A stretch of DNA of 52,550 nucleotides from Cesiribacteraceae bacterium YIM B00369 (GCA_017948555.1 JAFMYY010000017.1:89810-142359), one strand, 5' to 3'; shown: positions 24,221-33,116, numbered from the stretch's first letter. A program made the numbers and translations. Notes: a model not told the origin generated them from the letters alone.

Positions 24221-24967
24221 ATGGATAACAGAAGAGATAATAATATAAGAGACGATAGATATAATGACCATAACAGAGTAGGTGACAGAGCAAATGATAA
24301 TAAGCATTTGTTCCGCCTGGGAGAGCTGGACGATTATAAAGTGGCCAGTGACGATCCTGATGTACGCGGATGGACTATTGTTGACAGAAATAACCGCGAA
24401 TTAGGTACCATCAGCGAATTAATTGTTGATGTGGATAAAGAAAGAGTAAGATACCTTGATGTTACGCCTGCAGCAGGCATTTACGATGGAAGTGCTAATG
24501 CACGCTTTGACGACCGCAGGGATACCCGTTCTGTTGACAGAACCGATTCAGTAAGAACCGATACGGTTGACAGAAGAGATACTGTTGACAGAACCGATGC
24601 AGTTGACAGATCTGCTTCCCGTACCAGTGGAAGTGCTGACAGGAGAGAGGACGGAGATCATCACTTATTGCTTCCTATTGGTATTGCCCGGTTAGACGAG
24701 CGGGAAGATAAAGTAATAATGAACGATCTTGACCGTGACCTTCTGAATTCCTTCCCGTCTCACAGAGGAGAAGTAATAACCAGAGACTATGAGTATGCTG
24801 TGGTGGAACGCCTTAATGGTATTGACAGAAGAGAAAGAGATGCTGAAACTGACAGAAGGAATGTAGATAAAGCCATTCCTGAAAACAGAGACAGGGACTT
24901 TTATGAAAACAGATTTTATGATGAAGACCGGTTTTATACCAACAGAAGTGGAAACCGCTCATTTTAA
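24221..24967 (+). CDS. PRC-barrel domain protein with charged low-complexity insert
   Basis: A 248-residue soluble protein. Residues 31-81 are the first part of a PRC barrel (LGELDDYKVASDDPDVRGWT, RELGTISELIVDVDKERVR, YLDV) and 147-172 the rest (HHLLLPIGIARLDE, DKVIMNDL). Between them lies a hydrophilic Asp/Arg/Thr segment of about 65 residues with near repeats of VDRTD/VDRRD. The ends are also rich in Arg, Asp and Asn. PRC-barrel proteins include RimM and the photosynthetic reaction-centre H subunit; this acidic-basic type is common in Bacteroidota and linked to stress (family impression). A strong terminator follows. AAGGAG at 24211-24215 is a fair ribosome site. Confidence 0.88.
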   Translation: MDNRRDNNIRDDRYNDHNRVGDRANDNKHLFRLGELDDYKVASDDPDVRGWTIVDRNNRELGTISELIVDVDKERVRYLDVTPAAGIYDGSANARFDDRRDTRSVDRTDSVRTDTVDRRDTVDRTDAVDRSASRTSGSADRREDGDHHLLLPIGIARLDEREDKVIMNDLDRDLLNSFPSHRGEVITRDYEYAVVERLNGIDRRERDAETDRRNVDKAIPENRDRDFYENRFYDEDRFYTNRSGNRSF

Positions 24968-25010
24968 TGAGTAAAATTTAATAAGGTTATAGAACCCATT
25001 TTATAACCAA

Positions 25011-25049
25011 AAAAAAGCGGTGCTGAATTGATCAGCACCGCTTTTTTTT
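25011..25049. terminator. Strong bidirectional terminator
   Basis: A 10-bp stem GCGGTGCTGA / TCAGCACCGC with a 5-nt loop, eight T on the right and a long A-run on the left. It closes the PRC-barrel transcript and can also serve the convergent gene at 25086. Confidence 0.92.
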
Positions 25050-25085
25050 GTTCCAATATAATAAAGGAAAAATAGTTGCAGTCTC

Positions 25086-25439
25086 TTAAACCACTTCTGT
25101 GCCGGATTTCCTCTGGTCAGGGAAATTACTGCTCAGGCGGGCATAGAGGCGGTCATAATTCTCCTGATTGAAGAGAGAGTTTACAGCTACTCTTTTGCCA
25201 TTTTTTAACCGGATTGTAATGGCATGGAACATGCCCCAACGGATATAATATGATTTTTGAACATTCCAGCTATAGAGCTCCTTACTAAGGTCAATTTTTT
25301 TCGTACTGAGGGGGTAGTCCAAATATAAAATATCATTCTCAAGCCTCAGTTCCACCCGCTTTCTTAAAAAGAATAATAAAGGGAAAATAAGCAGCAGCAG
25401 GATTATACTCGCCAGAATCAGGATTACGGTGCTGTTCAT
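25086..25439 (-). CDS. Small membrane-anchored protein
   Basis: A 117-residue protein with one N-terminal membrane helix (residues 4-26, ILILASIILLLLIFPLLFFL) followed by a soluble part with beta character (LRLENDILYLDYPLSTKKIDL, AITIRLKNGKRVAVNSL), a layout like small bacterial PH-like domain proteins. No firm family. It is isolated, and its start is set by the Met directly before the helix. Confidence 0.7.
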   Translation of the reverse strand: MNSTVILILASIILLLLIFPLLFFLRKRVELRLENDILYLDYPLSTKKIDLSKELYSWNVQKSYYIRWGMFHAITIRLKNGKRVAVNSLFNQENYDRLYARLSSNFPDQRKSGTEVV

Positions 25440-25905
25440 GTTAATGCAGTCTTGAATTTAGTGTCTGTTCCTAAAGTAAAGCCGGGCATGTGAAAATTTG
25501 TTCAGGTTTTAAAGAAGGGGTTCCCGGATTAAAAAAAAACATCAATTTTTTTGCTTTTTTGAAGTACTGTTATGTACTTGAAAATAAATGGGTTAGGGTC
25601 TTGTTTCCCTTTCCGGAAGTAATTTCAAAAGTAAAATATGCATCTTTTATGCTTCCATTTCCGTTAGAGGAGGTATTCATTTTCTTCCGGTTCTGCAATT
25701 TTTTTTAAATACAGGTGGAGTATTGAATATAAATATCTTAAATGGCTGTAAATCAATATTTTTTGCATAAAATTGCGCGAATTTATAAGACCATACACCT
25801 TTAATTGATTTTCCGGCCTCTTTGTTCACTGTATTGTATTGCCACACCGTAAGGAAAGGATTGAAGCTGCGGGCCTCAGGAAACTGATTTAACTTTATTG
25901 ATACT
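25440..25905. other. Intergenic region upstream of the PKD-repeat esterase
   Basis: 466 AT-rich bp between divergent genes. TAACTTTA at 25890-25897, 8 bp before the esterase ATG, resembles a -7 element but is too close to be used as such and lacks a good TTTG at the right distance. I see no RNA structure, repeat or ORF of merit. Confidence 0.3.
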
Positions 25906-28900
25906 ATGAAATATATGTTTGCCTCCATATTTCTCTTTTTAGGAGTATGGTGCCATAGCAACCTTCAGGCTCAAAAGGTTGAACCTGTAAGATACTACCC
26001 CATGCTCAACTGGGATACATCTCCCTACAAATCCTTCCGCTTTACGCGGGCTGAGGCTTCATGGGAGTGGATTAATTTCCGCTTGTTGTACCCCAACGGT
26101 TATGATTCAGCTGCCATGGACAATAAAGAGTATCCGCTGATTATATTGTTGCATGGTGGTGGAGAATCGGGCCGAATGGAATGGAATAATTCCACCAAAA
26201 CAAATTCGCCATATCCTGCCGATGACCCCCGCAGGGACAATAATGATCATCATTTACTTTTTGGGGGCAGAGAACATCTGAGTGCAGTGCAGTCCGGCCG
26301 TTTCCCCGGCTTTGTGTTGTTTCCGCAGAACTCTTACGGTACATGGGTAAAAGGAAAAGGCGATGCAGCTTCAACCTTTCACCAGGATCTGGAAAAAACC
26401 GTTGAACTGGTGGAATATCTGGTAAATAATTTAAAAATTGATCCCGCCCGGATTTATATCCAGGGTTTATCTGCCGGAGGTTTAGGTACCTGGATGGCTG
26501 CCTATAAACGCCCTGACCTTTTTGCAGCAGCCCTGCCTATGTCTGCCCCCGGAGATCCTGCCATGGCACATCAGCTTAAGAAGCTTCCGCTCTGGGTTTT
26601 TCAGGGTGAACTTGATACCAATCCACGTGCATGGGCAACAAGGCAGACTGTTGATGCAGTAGTTGCGGCGGGTGGGGAGGTCCGCTATACGGAATATAAA
26701 GATGTGGAGCATAATACCTGGAACAGAGCTTACCGGGAACGTGATTTTTTTGAGTGGATGTTAGGGAAGCGTAAAATCGATACCACTTCCCCTAACCAGC
26801 CGCCGGTAGTAAATGCCGGCGCCGATAAATCAATTACACTGCCCACAAACTCCGCTTCCTTTACGGCCACGGCATCTGACCCTGACGGAAATATTACCTC
26901 CTGGTCCTGGCAAAAAGTGAGCGGTCCGGAAGCTAACCTCAGCGGTATAAACACGGCCACTCTTTCAGTGTCCGGTTTAACGGAAGGCACTTATACCTTC
27001 AGGGTAGATGTTAAGGATAATAAAGAAGCAATGGCCTCGGATGAGGTTGTACTGATTGTGAATCCTGCCGCTAACAGGGTGCCTGTTGTTGATGCAGGCT
27101 CAGATAAAACGATAAGCCTGCCGGTGAATTCCATAACCTTTACCGCTACCGCCTCCGACCCTGACGGAAGCATTGCTTCATATTTATGGGAACAAACTGC
27201 CGGGCCGGAGGTAGTGGCTGACAATACTGCTGCAGCAACACTTAATCTCAGGAACCTGACAGAGGGAGTGTATACCTTCAAAATAACAGTAACTGATAAT
27301 AAAGGAGCCAAAGCATGGGATGAGGTACAGCTTACTGTTTATCCGAAACCAAACGAAGCTCCTGTGGTTAATGCCGGCTCCGATAAAACCATTACTTTGC
27401 CTGCGAACACCACAACTTTGACGGCCACGGCATCTGACCCTGACGGAAATATTGCCTCATACCTGTGGGAAAAAGTTAGCGGGCCCGCTGCTACCATGAG
27501 TGGAATAACAGTGCCGTCGCTTTCACTGGCAGGATTGGTGGAAGGAACTTATACTTTTAAGGTAACAGTGGAGGATAATAAAGGAGCAAGGGCTTCTGAC
27601 CAGGTGGTGCTTACTGTACTTCCTGCCCCAAATCAGGCACCGCTTGTAAATGCAGGAGCCGACAGGGAGATAACTCTTCCGGCCAATACTGCCACTATAT
27701 CAGCCACAGCCTCAGACCCTGATGGTAATATAGCATCTTACCTCTGGGAAAAGGTGAGTGGTCCGGCGGCAAACCTCAGCGGGACGGCTACGGCTACCCT
27801 TTCCCTTTCCGGTTTAACGGAAGGTGCTTACACTTTCAGGATTACAGTTAAAGATAATAAAGGAGCAGTAGCAACTGATGAAGTAAGCCTGCTTGTAAAA
27901 CCAGGGCCAAATCAGGTTCCTGTAGTAAATGCCGGTTCCGATAAAACCCTGACCTTACCGGCAAACGCCACAACTTTAACCGCCACCGCAAATGACCCCG
28001 ACGGGACTATCAGTTCCTATGCCTGGGAAAAGGTGAGCGGACCTGCTGCTACATTAAGTGGGGCTGCTACCGCTACACTCTCCCTTTCGGGTTTAACGGA
28101 AGGTACTTACAGATTTAAAATTACTGTACGTGATAACAAGGGAGCCACAGCTTCCGACGAAGTGGTGGTGGTGGTGAATCCTGCAGCTAATCAGGCACCG
28201 ATTGTAAATGCCGGTACTGATAAAACAATAACTCTGCCGGCTAATACAGCCAGTTTTACTGCCACGGCCTCCGACCCGGACGGTACCATAGCCTCCTGGC
28301 AGTGGGAAAAAGCAAGAGGACCGGAGGTAACCATGGGCAATATAAATACGGCCACTCTTAACCTGAAGGATCTTAAAGAGGGGGTATATACTTTTAAAGT
28401 AACAGTAACAGATAATAAAGGAGCCAAAGCCCGGGACGAGGTACAGTTAACTGTAAACCCAAGGCCAAATCAGGCACCTGTTGTAAATGCAGGTGCCGGC
28501 AAAACCATTACGTTGCCGGAAAATAAGGTGACTTTTACGGCCACAGCTTCAGACCCTGACGGCAACATTGCCTCTTACAACTGGGAAAAGGTGAGTGGCC
28601 CGGCAGCGGATCTTAGCGGAGCAAATACTGCCTCACTGTCTGTAAGTAATTTAAAAGAAGGAAGCTACATCTTTAAAGTAACAGTAACAGATAATAAAGG
28701 AGCAACAGCTTCCGCTGAGGTAAAGTTAACTGTTAAACCCCGCATAAACCAGGCGCCGCTTGTAAATGCCGGTGCTGATAAAACCATTACACTGCCAGTC
28801 AACAGCACTACCTTTACAGCAGAGGCCTCTGACCCTGACGGGAATATTGCCTCTTACAAATGGGAAAAAGTGAGTGGTCCTGTGGCCCGTTTAAGTGGAA

Positions 28901-30165
28901 CAGCTACGCCCGTTCTTTCGGTAACAGAAGCAATGGAAGGTATTTACCTTTTCAAAGTAACAGTAACAGATAATAACGGAGCAACAGCAACTGATAATGT
29001 TCAGCTAACAGTAAACCCACGGCCTAACCAGTCACCCTCAGTAAATGCAGGGCCCGACAGGACTATAAGCCTTCCTGTAAATACTGTTAATTTACAGGCC
29101 AGCGGAACAGACCCTGACGGAACGATTTCCACCTGGCAGTGGGAAAAAGTGAGTGGGCCTGCAGTAACATTAAGCGGTTCAAATACGGCCACGCTTACAC
29201 TGAGCCAGGTAGTAGCCGGAAATTACGTTTTCAGAATAACAGTTACCGATAACAGGGGAGCAAGGGCTTCCGATGAGGTAAACCTGGCAGTAAGAGAGCC
29301 GGCGAATATAGCCCCTCAGGTAAATGCAGGAGAAAATGTAAGCATTACCCTGCCTGTCAATACAGCAATTCTCAGGGCAACGGCCTCAGATCCTGACGGA
29401 ACCATTACTTCCTACAAATGGGAAAAAGTGAACGGCCCTTCCGTTACTATAAGTGGTGCTAATTCAGCAACTGTTACTTTGAGTAACCTTGTGCAGGGCG
29501 CTTACACTTTCAGGGTTACTGTAACAGATAATAAAGGAAGTTCAGCATCTGATGATGTAAACCTTACTGTATTCGGTTCTTCGGCGGGGAACCGGCAGCC
29601 GGTAGCCAATGCCGGCGCGGATACCACCGTTTACCTGCCTCTGGATTACCTGGTGGTCAGGGGTACAGCTCTGGATAGCGACGGCACCATAGTTTCATAC
29701 CTGTGGGAACAAATTGGCGGACCGGATGTAAGAATGGGTTATGCGGATTCTTCCTATATGGAACTGGCCCGGCTGGAGGAAGGCATTTATGTTTTCCGAT
29801 TTACAGCTACAGATAACGAAGGAGCTACAGGATCGGATGAAATAACCATAGAGGTGAAAGCCCCAATGGTTAGTGCGGTAAACCCGGGCGGAGCTGAATC
29901 CGTTGCTGCAATAGCTTTTCCAAACCCTTTTGAGCAGGATATCCAGCTGAGGGTGGAAACGGCACAACAGGAAAGGATTACTGTTACCTTGTTTGATATT
30001 CTTTCCAGGCAGCTTTTCCGGGGAAGTTTTGAGACAAGGGAAGGGAAGCCGGTGGAATATACGCTGAGTCTGCCAGCCGGAAACTGGCGTTCCGGAGTAT
30101 ATTTTATTCAGTTGCAGAACCAGAATGGTACTTACCGGGAGCTGATTAAGGTAGTAAGAAAGTAA
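25906..30165 (+). CDS. T9SS-exported esterase/hydrolase with 11 PKD-like repeats
   Basis: A 1419-residue secreted protein. Residues 1-22 are a signal peptide. About 50-290 form an alpha/beta-hydrolase of the predicted peptidase/PHB-depolymerase-like type: oxyanion region LLHGGGESGR, nucleophile Ser189 in GLSAG, Asp237 in GELDTN, His269 in DVEHNTW. From Asn297 to about residue 1318 come 11 tandem PKD/Ig-like repeats of about 92 residues, each starting like NQAPVVNAGADKTITLP with ATASDPDGNI and a final TVTDNKGA. Residues 1335-1419 are a type A T9SS sorting domain (FPNPFEQDIQLRVE to ELIKVVRK). It is likely released or attached at the surface and acts on an ester or polysaccharide substrate not identifiable here. 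Confidence 0.9.
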   Translation: MKYMFASIFLFLGVWCHSNLQAQKVEPVRYYPMLNWDTSPYKSFRFTRAEASWEWINFRLLYPNGYDSAAMDNKEYPLIILLHGGGESGRMEWNNSTKTNSPYPADDPRRDNNDHHLLFGGREHLSAVQSGRFPGFVLFPQNSYGTWVKGKGDAASTFHQDLEKTVELVEYLVNNLKIDPARIYIQGLSAGGLGTWMAAYKRPDLFAAALPMSAPGDPAMAHQLKKLPLWVFQGELDTNPRAWATRQTVDAVVAAGGEVRYTEYKDVEHNTWNRAYRERDFFEWMLGKRKIDTTSPNQPPVVNAGADKSITLPTNSASFTATASDPDGNITSWSWQKVSGPEANLSGINTATLSVSGLTEGTYTFRVDVKDNKEAMASDEVVLIVNPAANRVPVVDAGSDKTISLPVNSITFTATASDPDGSIASYLWEQTAGPEVVADNTAAATLNLRNLTEGVYTFKITVTDNKGAKAWDEVQLTVYPKPNEAPVVNAGSDKTITLPANTTTLTATASDPDGNIASYLWEKVSGPAATMSGITVPSLSLAGLVEGTYTFKVTVEDNKGARASDQVVLTVLPAPNQAPLVNAGADREITLPANTATISATASDPDGNIASYLWEKVSGPAANLSGTATATLSLSGLTEGAYTFRITVKDNKGAVATDEVSLLVKPGPNQVPVVNAGSDKTLTLPANATTLTATANDPDGTISSYAWEKVSGPAATLSGAATATLSLSGLTEGTYRFKITVRDNKGATASDEVVVVVNPAANQAPIVNAGTDKTITLPANTASFTATASDPDGTIASWQWEKARGPEVTMGNINTATLNLKDLKEGVYTFKVTVTDNKGAKARDEVQLTVNPRPNQAPVVNAGAGKTITLPENKVTFTATASDPDGNIASYNWEKVSGPAADLSGANTASLSVSNLKEGSYIFKVTVTDNKGATASAEVKLTVKPRINQAPLVNAGADKTITLPVNSTTFTAEASDPDGNIASYKWEKVSGPVARLSGTATPVLSVTEAMEGIYLFKVTVTDNNGATATDNVQLTVNPRPNQSPSVNAGPDRTISLPVNTVNLQASGTDPDGTISTWQWEKVSGPAVTLSGSNTATLTLSQVVAGNYVFRITVTDNRGARASDEVNLAVREPANIAPQVNAGENVSITLPVNTAILRATASDPDGTITSYKWEKVNGPSVTISGANSATVTLSNLVQGAYTFRVTVTDNKGSSASDDVNLTVFGSSAGNRQPVANAGADTTVYLPLDYLVVRGTALDSDGTIVSYLWEQIGGPDVRMGYADSSYMELARLEEGIYVFRFTATDNEGATGSDEITIEVKAPMVSAVNPGGAESVAAIAFPNPFEQDIQLRVETAQQERITVTLFDILSRQLFRGSFETREGKPVEYTLSLPAGNWRSGVYFIQLQNQNGTYRELIKVVRK
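26794..29862 (+). repeat. Tandem array of 11 diverged PKD-like coding repeats (~276 bp)
   Basis: Each unit begins with a codon series for N-x-x-P-x-V-N-A-G and carries conserved DNA words such as GTGAGTGGTCC and ACAGATAATAAAGGAGC. The first and last units differ most, the central ones (3-8) are the most alike, the pattern expected of expansion by unequal recombination within an ORF. Array ends are given by the first Asn of unit 1 and the last strand of unit 11. Confidence 0.85.
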
Positions 30166-30184
30166 AACAGATAAGATAATAATA

Positions 30185-30229
30185 AAAACCCCCGACACAT
30201 CAATGGTATGTTCCGGGGGTTTTCTTTTT
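30185..30229. terminator. Terminator of the PKD-repeat esterase gene
   Basis: A 10-bp stem (AAAACCCCCG / CGGGGGTTTT) with a 19-nt loop and following CTTTTT; the reverse strand also ends in TTTTTATT, so it is effectively bidirectional. Confidence 0.88.
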
Positions 30230-30276
30230 CAATTGAAAATTCATAGTATCATTAAAGGATAAAAATCTGAATTTTT

Positions 30277-30415
30277 TTATTGTTCTGCGGTTGACAGAGC
30301 AGCCTCCAAAGCTTCCACGCTTACAGGAATAATAAAGAATGTATCTGCAACTGCCTGATCTGCCCAGGATAGGAGAAACTGCTTTTTTCTTTATATCCTT
30401 TAGCTGGCGAAACAA
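30277..30415 (-). pseudogene. Possible frameshifted small-gene remnant
   Basis: On the minus strand a 37-codon open stretch with no ATG (30277-30390) has a gene-like composition, ending VADTFFIIPVSVEALEAALS then TAEQ. An overlapping frame from a TTG at 30415 starts FRQLKDIKKKAVSPIL. Removing one G from the GGG near 30365 joins both frames into one coherent peptide of about 45 residues. I read this as a small gene or gene end damaged by a one-base insertion, or alternatively a sequencing error; chance cannot be excluded. The terminator at 30185 would end its transcript. Confidence 0.3.
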
Positions 30416-30544
30416 AATTTTGCTTCAGAAAAGGAGGTTCTGAGATTTTTATGAAAATTATTCTGGTCTTTTTAAGAAATTTTTTCTACATTAAATTCAA
30501 TAAATCAGAATTATCTATTTTTTTCATTTTAAAAATACTTTTTT

Positions 30545-31378
30545 ATGGCGGAGATGATTTATACGGAGACAAACAGCAGGTATAAAGAAAAGAACCCCAC
30601 CTGGCATGTTGAAGATTCTGAATGGAAAGCAACCCAGATTTTAAAGATGATGGAGCGGAATCGCTTAAATCCCAAAAAGGTGGCGGAGATTGGCTGTGGG
30701 GCAGGCGAAATTTTAAATCAGCTGGACATGAGGATGGGGGATAAAAATGTGGAATTCTCCGGTTATGAAATTTCACCGGATGCCTATGAACTTTGCAGGG
30801 AAAGGGGAAGAGGAAGGCTTCGCTTTTTTCAGGAAGATCTTCTGGAGTCAAAAGAAAAATTTGATCTGATGCTGATGATAGATGTGTTTGAACATGTGGA
30901 AGATTGCTATGGTTTTATCAGAAAGGCCAAAGAAAGAGCCGCTTATACAATTTACCATATTCCTCTCGATATTGCTCATTTGAATTTATTAACCAACCGC
31001 CTGATGAAGCAACGTAAAGCAGTAGGCCACATCCATTATTTTACCAAAGATACCGCACTGGCCACCATAGAAGATTCAGGGCACGAAATAGTTGACTGGT
31101 TTTATACAAAATACAGTCAGGAATTATATAATAAAGGACTGAGTAAAATGGGGCAGCTGTTTAATTTTTTAAGGCGGGTAACTTATTCTTCCAATCCGGA
31201 TTTATCTGCCAGTCTTTTCGGGGGATATTCTTTAATTGTTCTGGCAAAAAATAAGCAGGATGGGGCCGGGGCAGCAGGGCAGCAGGAAACTCCTCCTGGA
31301 AATGCAGAGTTGCGGAAGGAGGTGCCAGTCAGAAGGGTAGTTTCTGCAAGTTCCGGAGAGAGGAAAGTAAAAGTCTGA
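30545..31378 (+). CDS. Class I SAM-dependent methyltransferase
   Basis: A 277-residue cytosolic methyltransferase of the Methyltransf_11/23 type. Motif I is VAEIGCGAGEIL (residues 46-57), the acidic motif II region is FSGYEISPDA, and post-motif DLMLMIDVFEHVEDCYGFI precedes a HIPLDIAHLN strand/loop. A KAVGHIHYFTKDTALATIED segment, common in methyltransferases of glycan or lipid clusters, follows. The last 40 residues are a charged, probably disordered tail. The substrate is unknown; no biosynthetic neighbours help. A hairpin terminator follows the stop. Confidence 0.88.
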   Translation: MAEMIYTETNSRYKEKNPTWHVEDSEWKATQILKMMERNRLNPKKVAEIGCGAGEILNQLDMRMGDKNVEFSGYEISPDAYELCRERGRGRLRFFQEDLLESKEKFDLMLMIDVFEHVEDCYGFIRKAKERAAYTIYHIPLDIAHLNLLTNRLMKQRKAVGHIHYFTKDTALATIEDSGHEIVDWFYTKYSQELYNKGLSKMGQLFNFLRRVTYSSNPDLSASLFGGYSLIVLAKNKQDGAGAAGQQETPPGNAELRKEVPVRRVVSASSGERKVKV

Positions 31379-31405
31379 ACAAAGGAATAAAGGTAAAGAA
31401 TTTCT

Positions 31406-31442
31406 ATCCCCGGCCGCTGATTCCATAATCAGAGCCGGGGAT
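31406..31442 (+). terminator. Terminator of the methyltransferase gene
   Basis: A 9-bp stem ATCCCCGGC / GCCGGGGAT with a 19-nt loop that contains a further short stem; the plus-strand tail is GGTTCTTTCTTT. It also lies just past the end of the small minus-strand gene at 31453. Confidence 0.65.
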
Positions 31443-31452
31443 GGTTCTTTCT

Positions 31453-31665
31453 TTAGTATTTAATTCCCCCTCCGGCAGCTAACCGTTCCATAGCTGCCAA
31501 ATATAATCCGGAACACATGGAAGGTAATAAGGGAGCTGCTTTAAAAAGAAGGAAGCCGGGCTGTAAGGAAGTTTTGTTGGTGGATATACTTAACAGCGAT
31601 TCTGATTCCACATTCAGGATTTCCAGCTGGTTGTCAGGAATGCCCTGAAACCCTATATAAGCCAT
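31453..31665 (-). CDS. Small hypothetical protein
   Basis: A 70-residue ORF of unknown function, mildly hydrophobic in the middle (LLFKAAPLLPSMCSGLYLAAM) and ending GGGIKY. It starts 11 bp after the stop of the 57-residue ORF at 31677 on the same strand. Together they may be two short genes or the broken remains of a longer membrane protein. No ribosome site is evident. Coding status is uncertain. Confidence 0.4.
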   Translation of the reverse strand: MAYIGFQGIPDNQLEILNVESESLLSISTNKTSLQPGFLLFKAAPLLPSMCSGLYLAAMERLAAGGGIKY

Positions 31666-31676
31666 AAAAATAGCTA

Positions 31677-31850
31677 TTACATACTTACCGATAGCAAATT
31701 ATATGATAAGCTATTCACTTCACTATAATCGGCTTTGATCTCTGCCCGTGCTGATGAGAGTTTGTACACCTGAAAGCTGCTCCATGCCGCTATAAGTAAT
31801 AAAGCCCCCGCAACTAAAATAACAAGGGTGCGTTGTAAATTTGAATTCAT
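31677..31850 (-). CDS. Small single-helix membrane protein, possibly a truncated gene start
   Basis: A 57-codon ORF. The product has a basic N-terminus (MNSNLQRT), one clear membrane helix (LVILVAGALLLIAAW, residues 9-23) and a charged tail ending NSLSYNLLSVSM. The tail is reminiscent of the start of longer Cytophagales membrane proteins where a similar segment continues, so this may be the 5' stub of a lost gene (inference). A terminator-like hairpin ends only a few bases before the ATG (31860-31887), leaving no room for a promoter. Confidence 0.5.
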   Translation of the reverse strand: MNSNLQRTLVILVAGALLLIAAWSSFQVYKLSSARAEIKADYSEVNSLSYNLLSVSM

Positions 31851-31852
31851 AA

Positions 31853-31887
31853 AGAAAAAACAGGTCTGTTTCTATTTACGGACCTGT
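31853..31887 (-). terminator. Terminator-like hairpin directly before a small ORF
   Basis: A 10-bp stem (ACAGGTCTGT / ACGGACCTGT, one G-U) and 8-nt loop; on the minus strand it runs into TTTTTTCTTT, which then touches the ATG at 31850. It is 159 bp past the glutaminase stop and would terminate that transcript, or act as an attenuator for the small ORFs. Confidence 0.75.
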
Positions 31888-32045
31888 ACCTGTTTCGTTC
31901 GGTGTACCTGTAAGCGGGACTGCTTTCGCTTTTTCAAGCTGTTGGATTTTTGCCTGATACGCATATAAAAATGGTGTTTATAAGAAATGCGCCATTACCT
32001 TTCCGGGTATAAGTAGCCGAAAAACAGCACAATAAATTGCTTTAC

Positions 32046-32960
32046 TTAAAACAAGCTCACTTTTAATTTATCTGTTAAAAGCTCCAGGGTTTTAATGGCT
32101 TTAACAGAATTGCCCTTTGGGTTCAGTTCAGGACTCCATACTGCAATACTGAAACGCCCCGGCAGTACAGCGGCTACTCCGCCTCCCACGCCACTTTTTC
32201 CGGGCAGGCCGACTTTATAGGCAAACTCACCTGCTTCGTCGTAAAAGCCACAGGTAAGCATCATGGCATTGATGCGTTTCGTGCTGCTTCCATCCAGTAT
32301 CTGCCGTTTACAGTAAGGGGAATATCCATTATTGCAAAAGTACTGAAAGGCTTTAGCCAGTTCAAAACAGCTCATTTCTATGGAACAATGGTAGGTGTAA
32401 ACCTCAATAACCCTGTCGATTGGGTTATCCATATTATTATATGACTTCATGAAATTAGCCAGGGCACGGTTACGGGAAGAATGGGCCATTTCCGACTGGT
32501 GTACCTCCTGATTGACAGTAACTACATTTTCGCAGGAAATTTCCCTGATAAATTTTTTTATAGCCGCTTCAGGTTGTGGGAAGAGGGAAATGAGGGCGTC
32601 TGTAATTACCAGTGCACCGGCATTGATGAAGGGGTTACGGGGAATCCCGTCTTCATGCTCCAGCTGAATAAGGGAGTTAAACGGATCGCCGGAAGGCTCC
32701 ACATTTACCCTTTTTCGCAGATTTCCTTTCATTTGATCGTAAACCATGCTCAGGGTAAAAACCTTGGAAATGCTCTGAATGGAAAAGCCTTTTTGATATT
32801 GCCCTGTACCAAAAACATTACCTTCCATGTCTATCAGGCAAATCCCATAATTGGCGGGGTCTACCCTGCTTAATTCAGGAATATAATCTGCCAGTTTACC
32901 CCGGAGGTTTAATTGCTGTACTTCTTCATAAACTTCTTCAATAAGAGACTGGTAATCCAT
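32046..32960 (-). CDS. glsA: Glutaminase A
   Basis: A 304-residue glutaminase of the serine-dependent beta-lactamase-like family, converting glutamine to glutamate and ammonia in the cytosol. The SxxK dyad is Ser63 and Lys66 in FSIQSISKVF; NPFINAGALVITD, EVHQSEMAHSSRNRALANF and LPGKSGVGGGVAAVLPGRF are family signatures. The length of about 305 matches E. coli GlsA/YneH. It is monocistronic: the upstream gap holds the terminator of the preceding minus-strand gene and the downstream gap its own. Confidence 0.96.
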   Translation of the reverse strand: MDYQSLIEEVYEEVQQLNLRGKLADYIPELSRVDPANYGICLIDMEGNVFGTGQYQKGFSIQSISKVFTLSMVYDQMKGNLRKRVNVEPSGDPFNSLIQLEHEDGIPRNPFINAGALVITDALISLFPQPEAAIKKFIREISCENVVTVNQEVHQSEMAHSSRNRALANFMKSYNNMDNPIDRVIEVYTYHCSIEMSCFELAKAFQYFCNNGYSPYCKRQILDGSSTKRINAMMLTCGFYDEAGEFAYKVGLPGKSGVGGGVAAVLPGRFSIAVWSPELNPKGNSVKAIKTLELLTDKLKVSLF

Positions 32961-33041
32961 ATTTTATAAAACGTGGCTGGTAATAACAGGGTTTGGTGAT
33001 GTTTGAGACGGCATAAGTCCCGGTACAGCAGGAGTAAAAAA

Positions 33042-33061
33042 AGGAAGCCCTCAGGCTTCCT
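33042..33061 (-). terminator. Terminator of the small membrane protein gene at 33117
   Basis: AGGAAGCC / GGCTTCCT with a 4-nt CTCA loop; on the minus strand followed by seven T. A textbook intrinsic terminator. Confidence 0.9.
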
Positions 33062-33116
33062 CTTCTATAATCAAACCTTACTGCTAAAGTTAGTTGTTTT
33101 TAAAAAGGTGGTCAGA

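Noticed and set aside
26794..29862. CRISPR-like repetition
   Set aside because: Repeats are ~276 bp, in frame and part of a protein of PKD-like units, without short direct repeats and unique spacers.
30200..30415. 71-codon minus-strand ORF as an intact gene
   Set aside because: Its second half is low quality and the better reading switches frame near 30365, so it is listed as a possible remnant instead.
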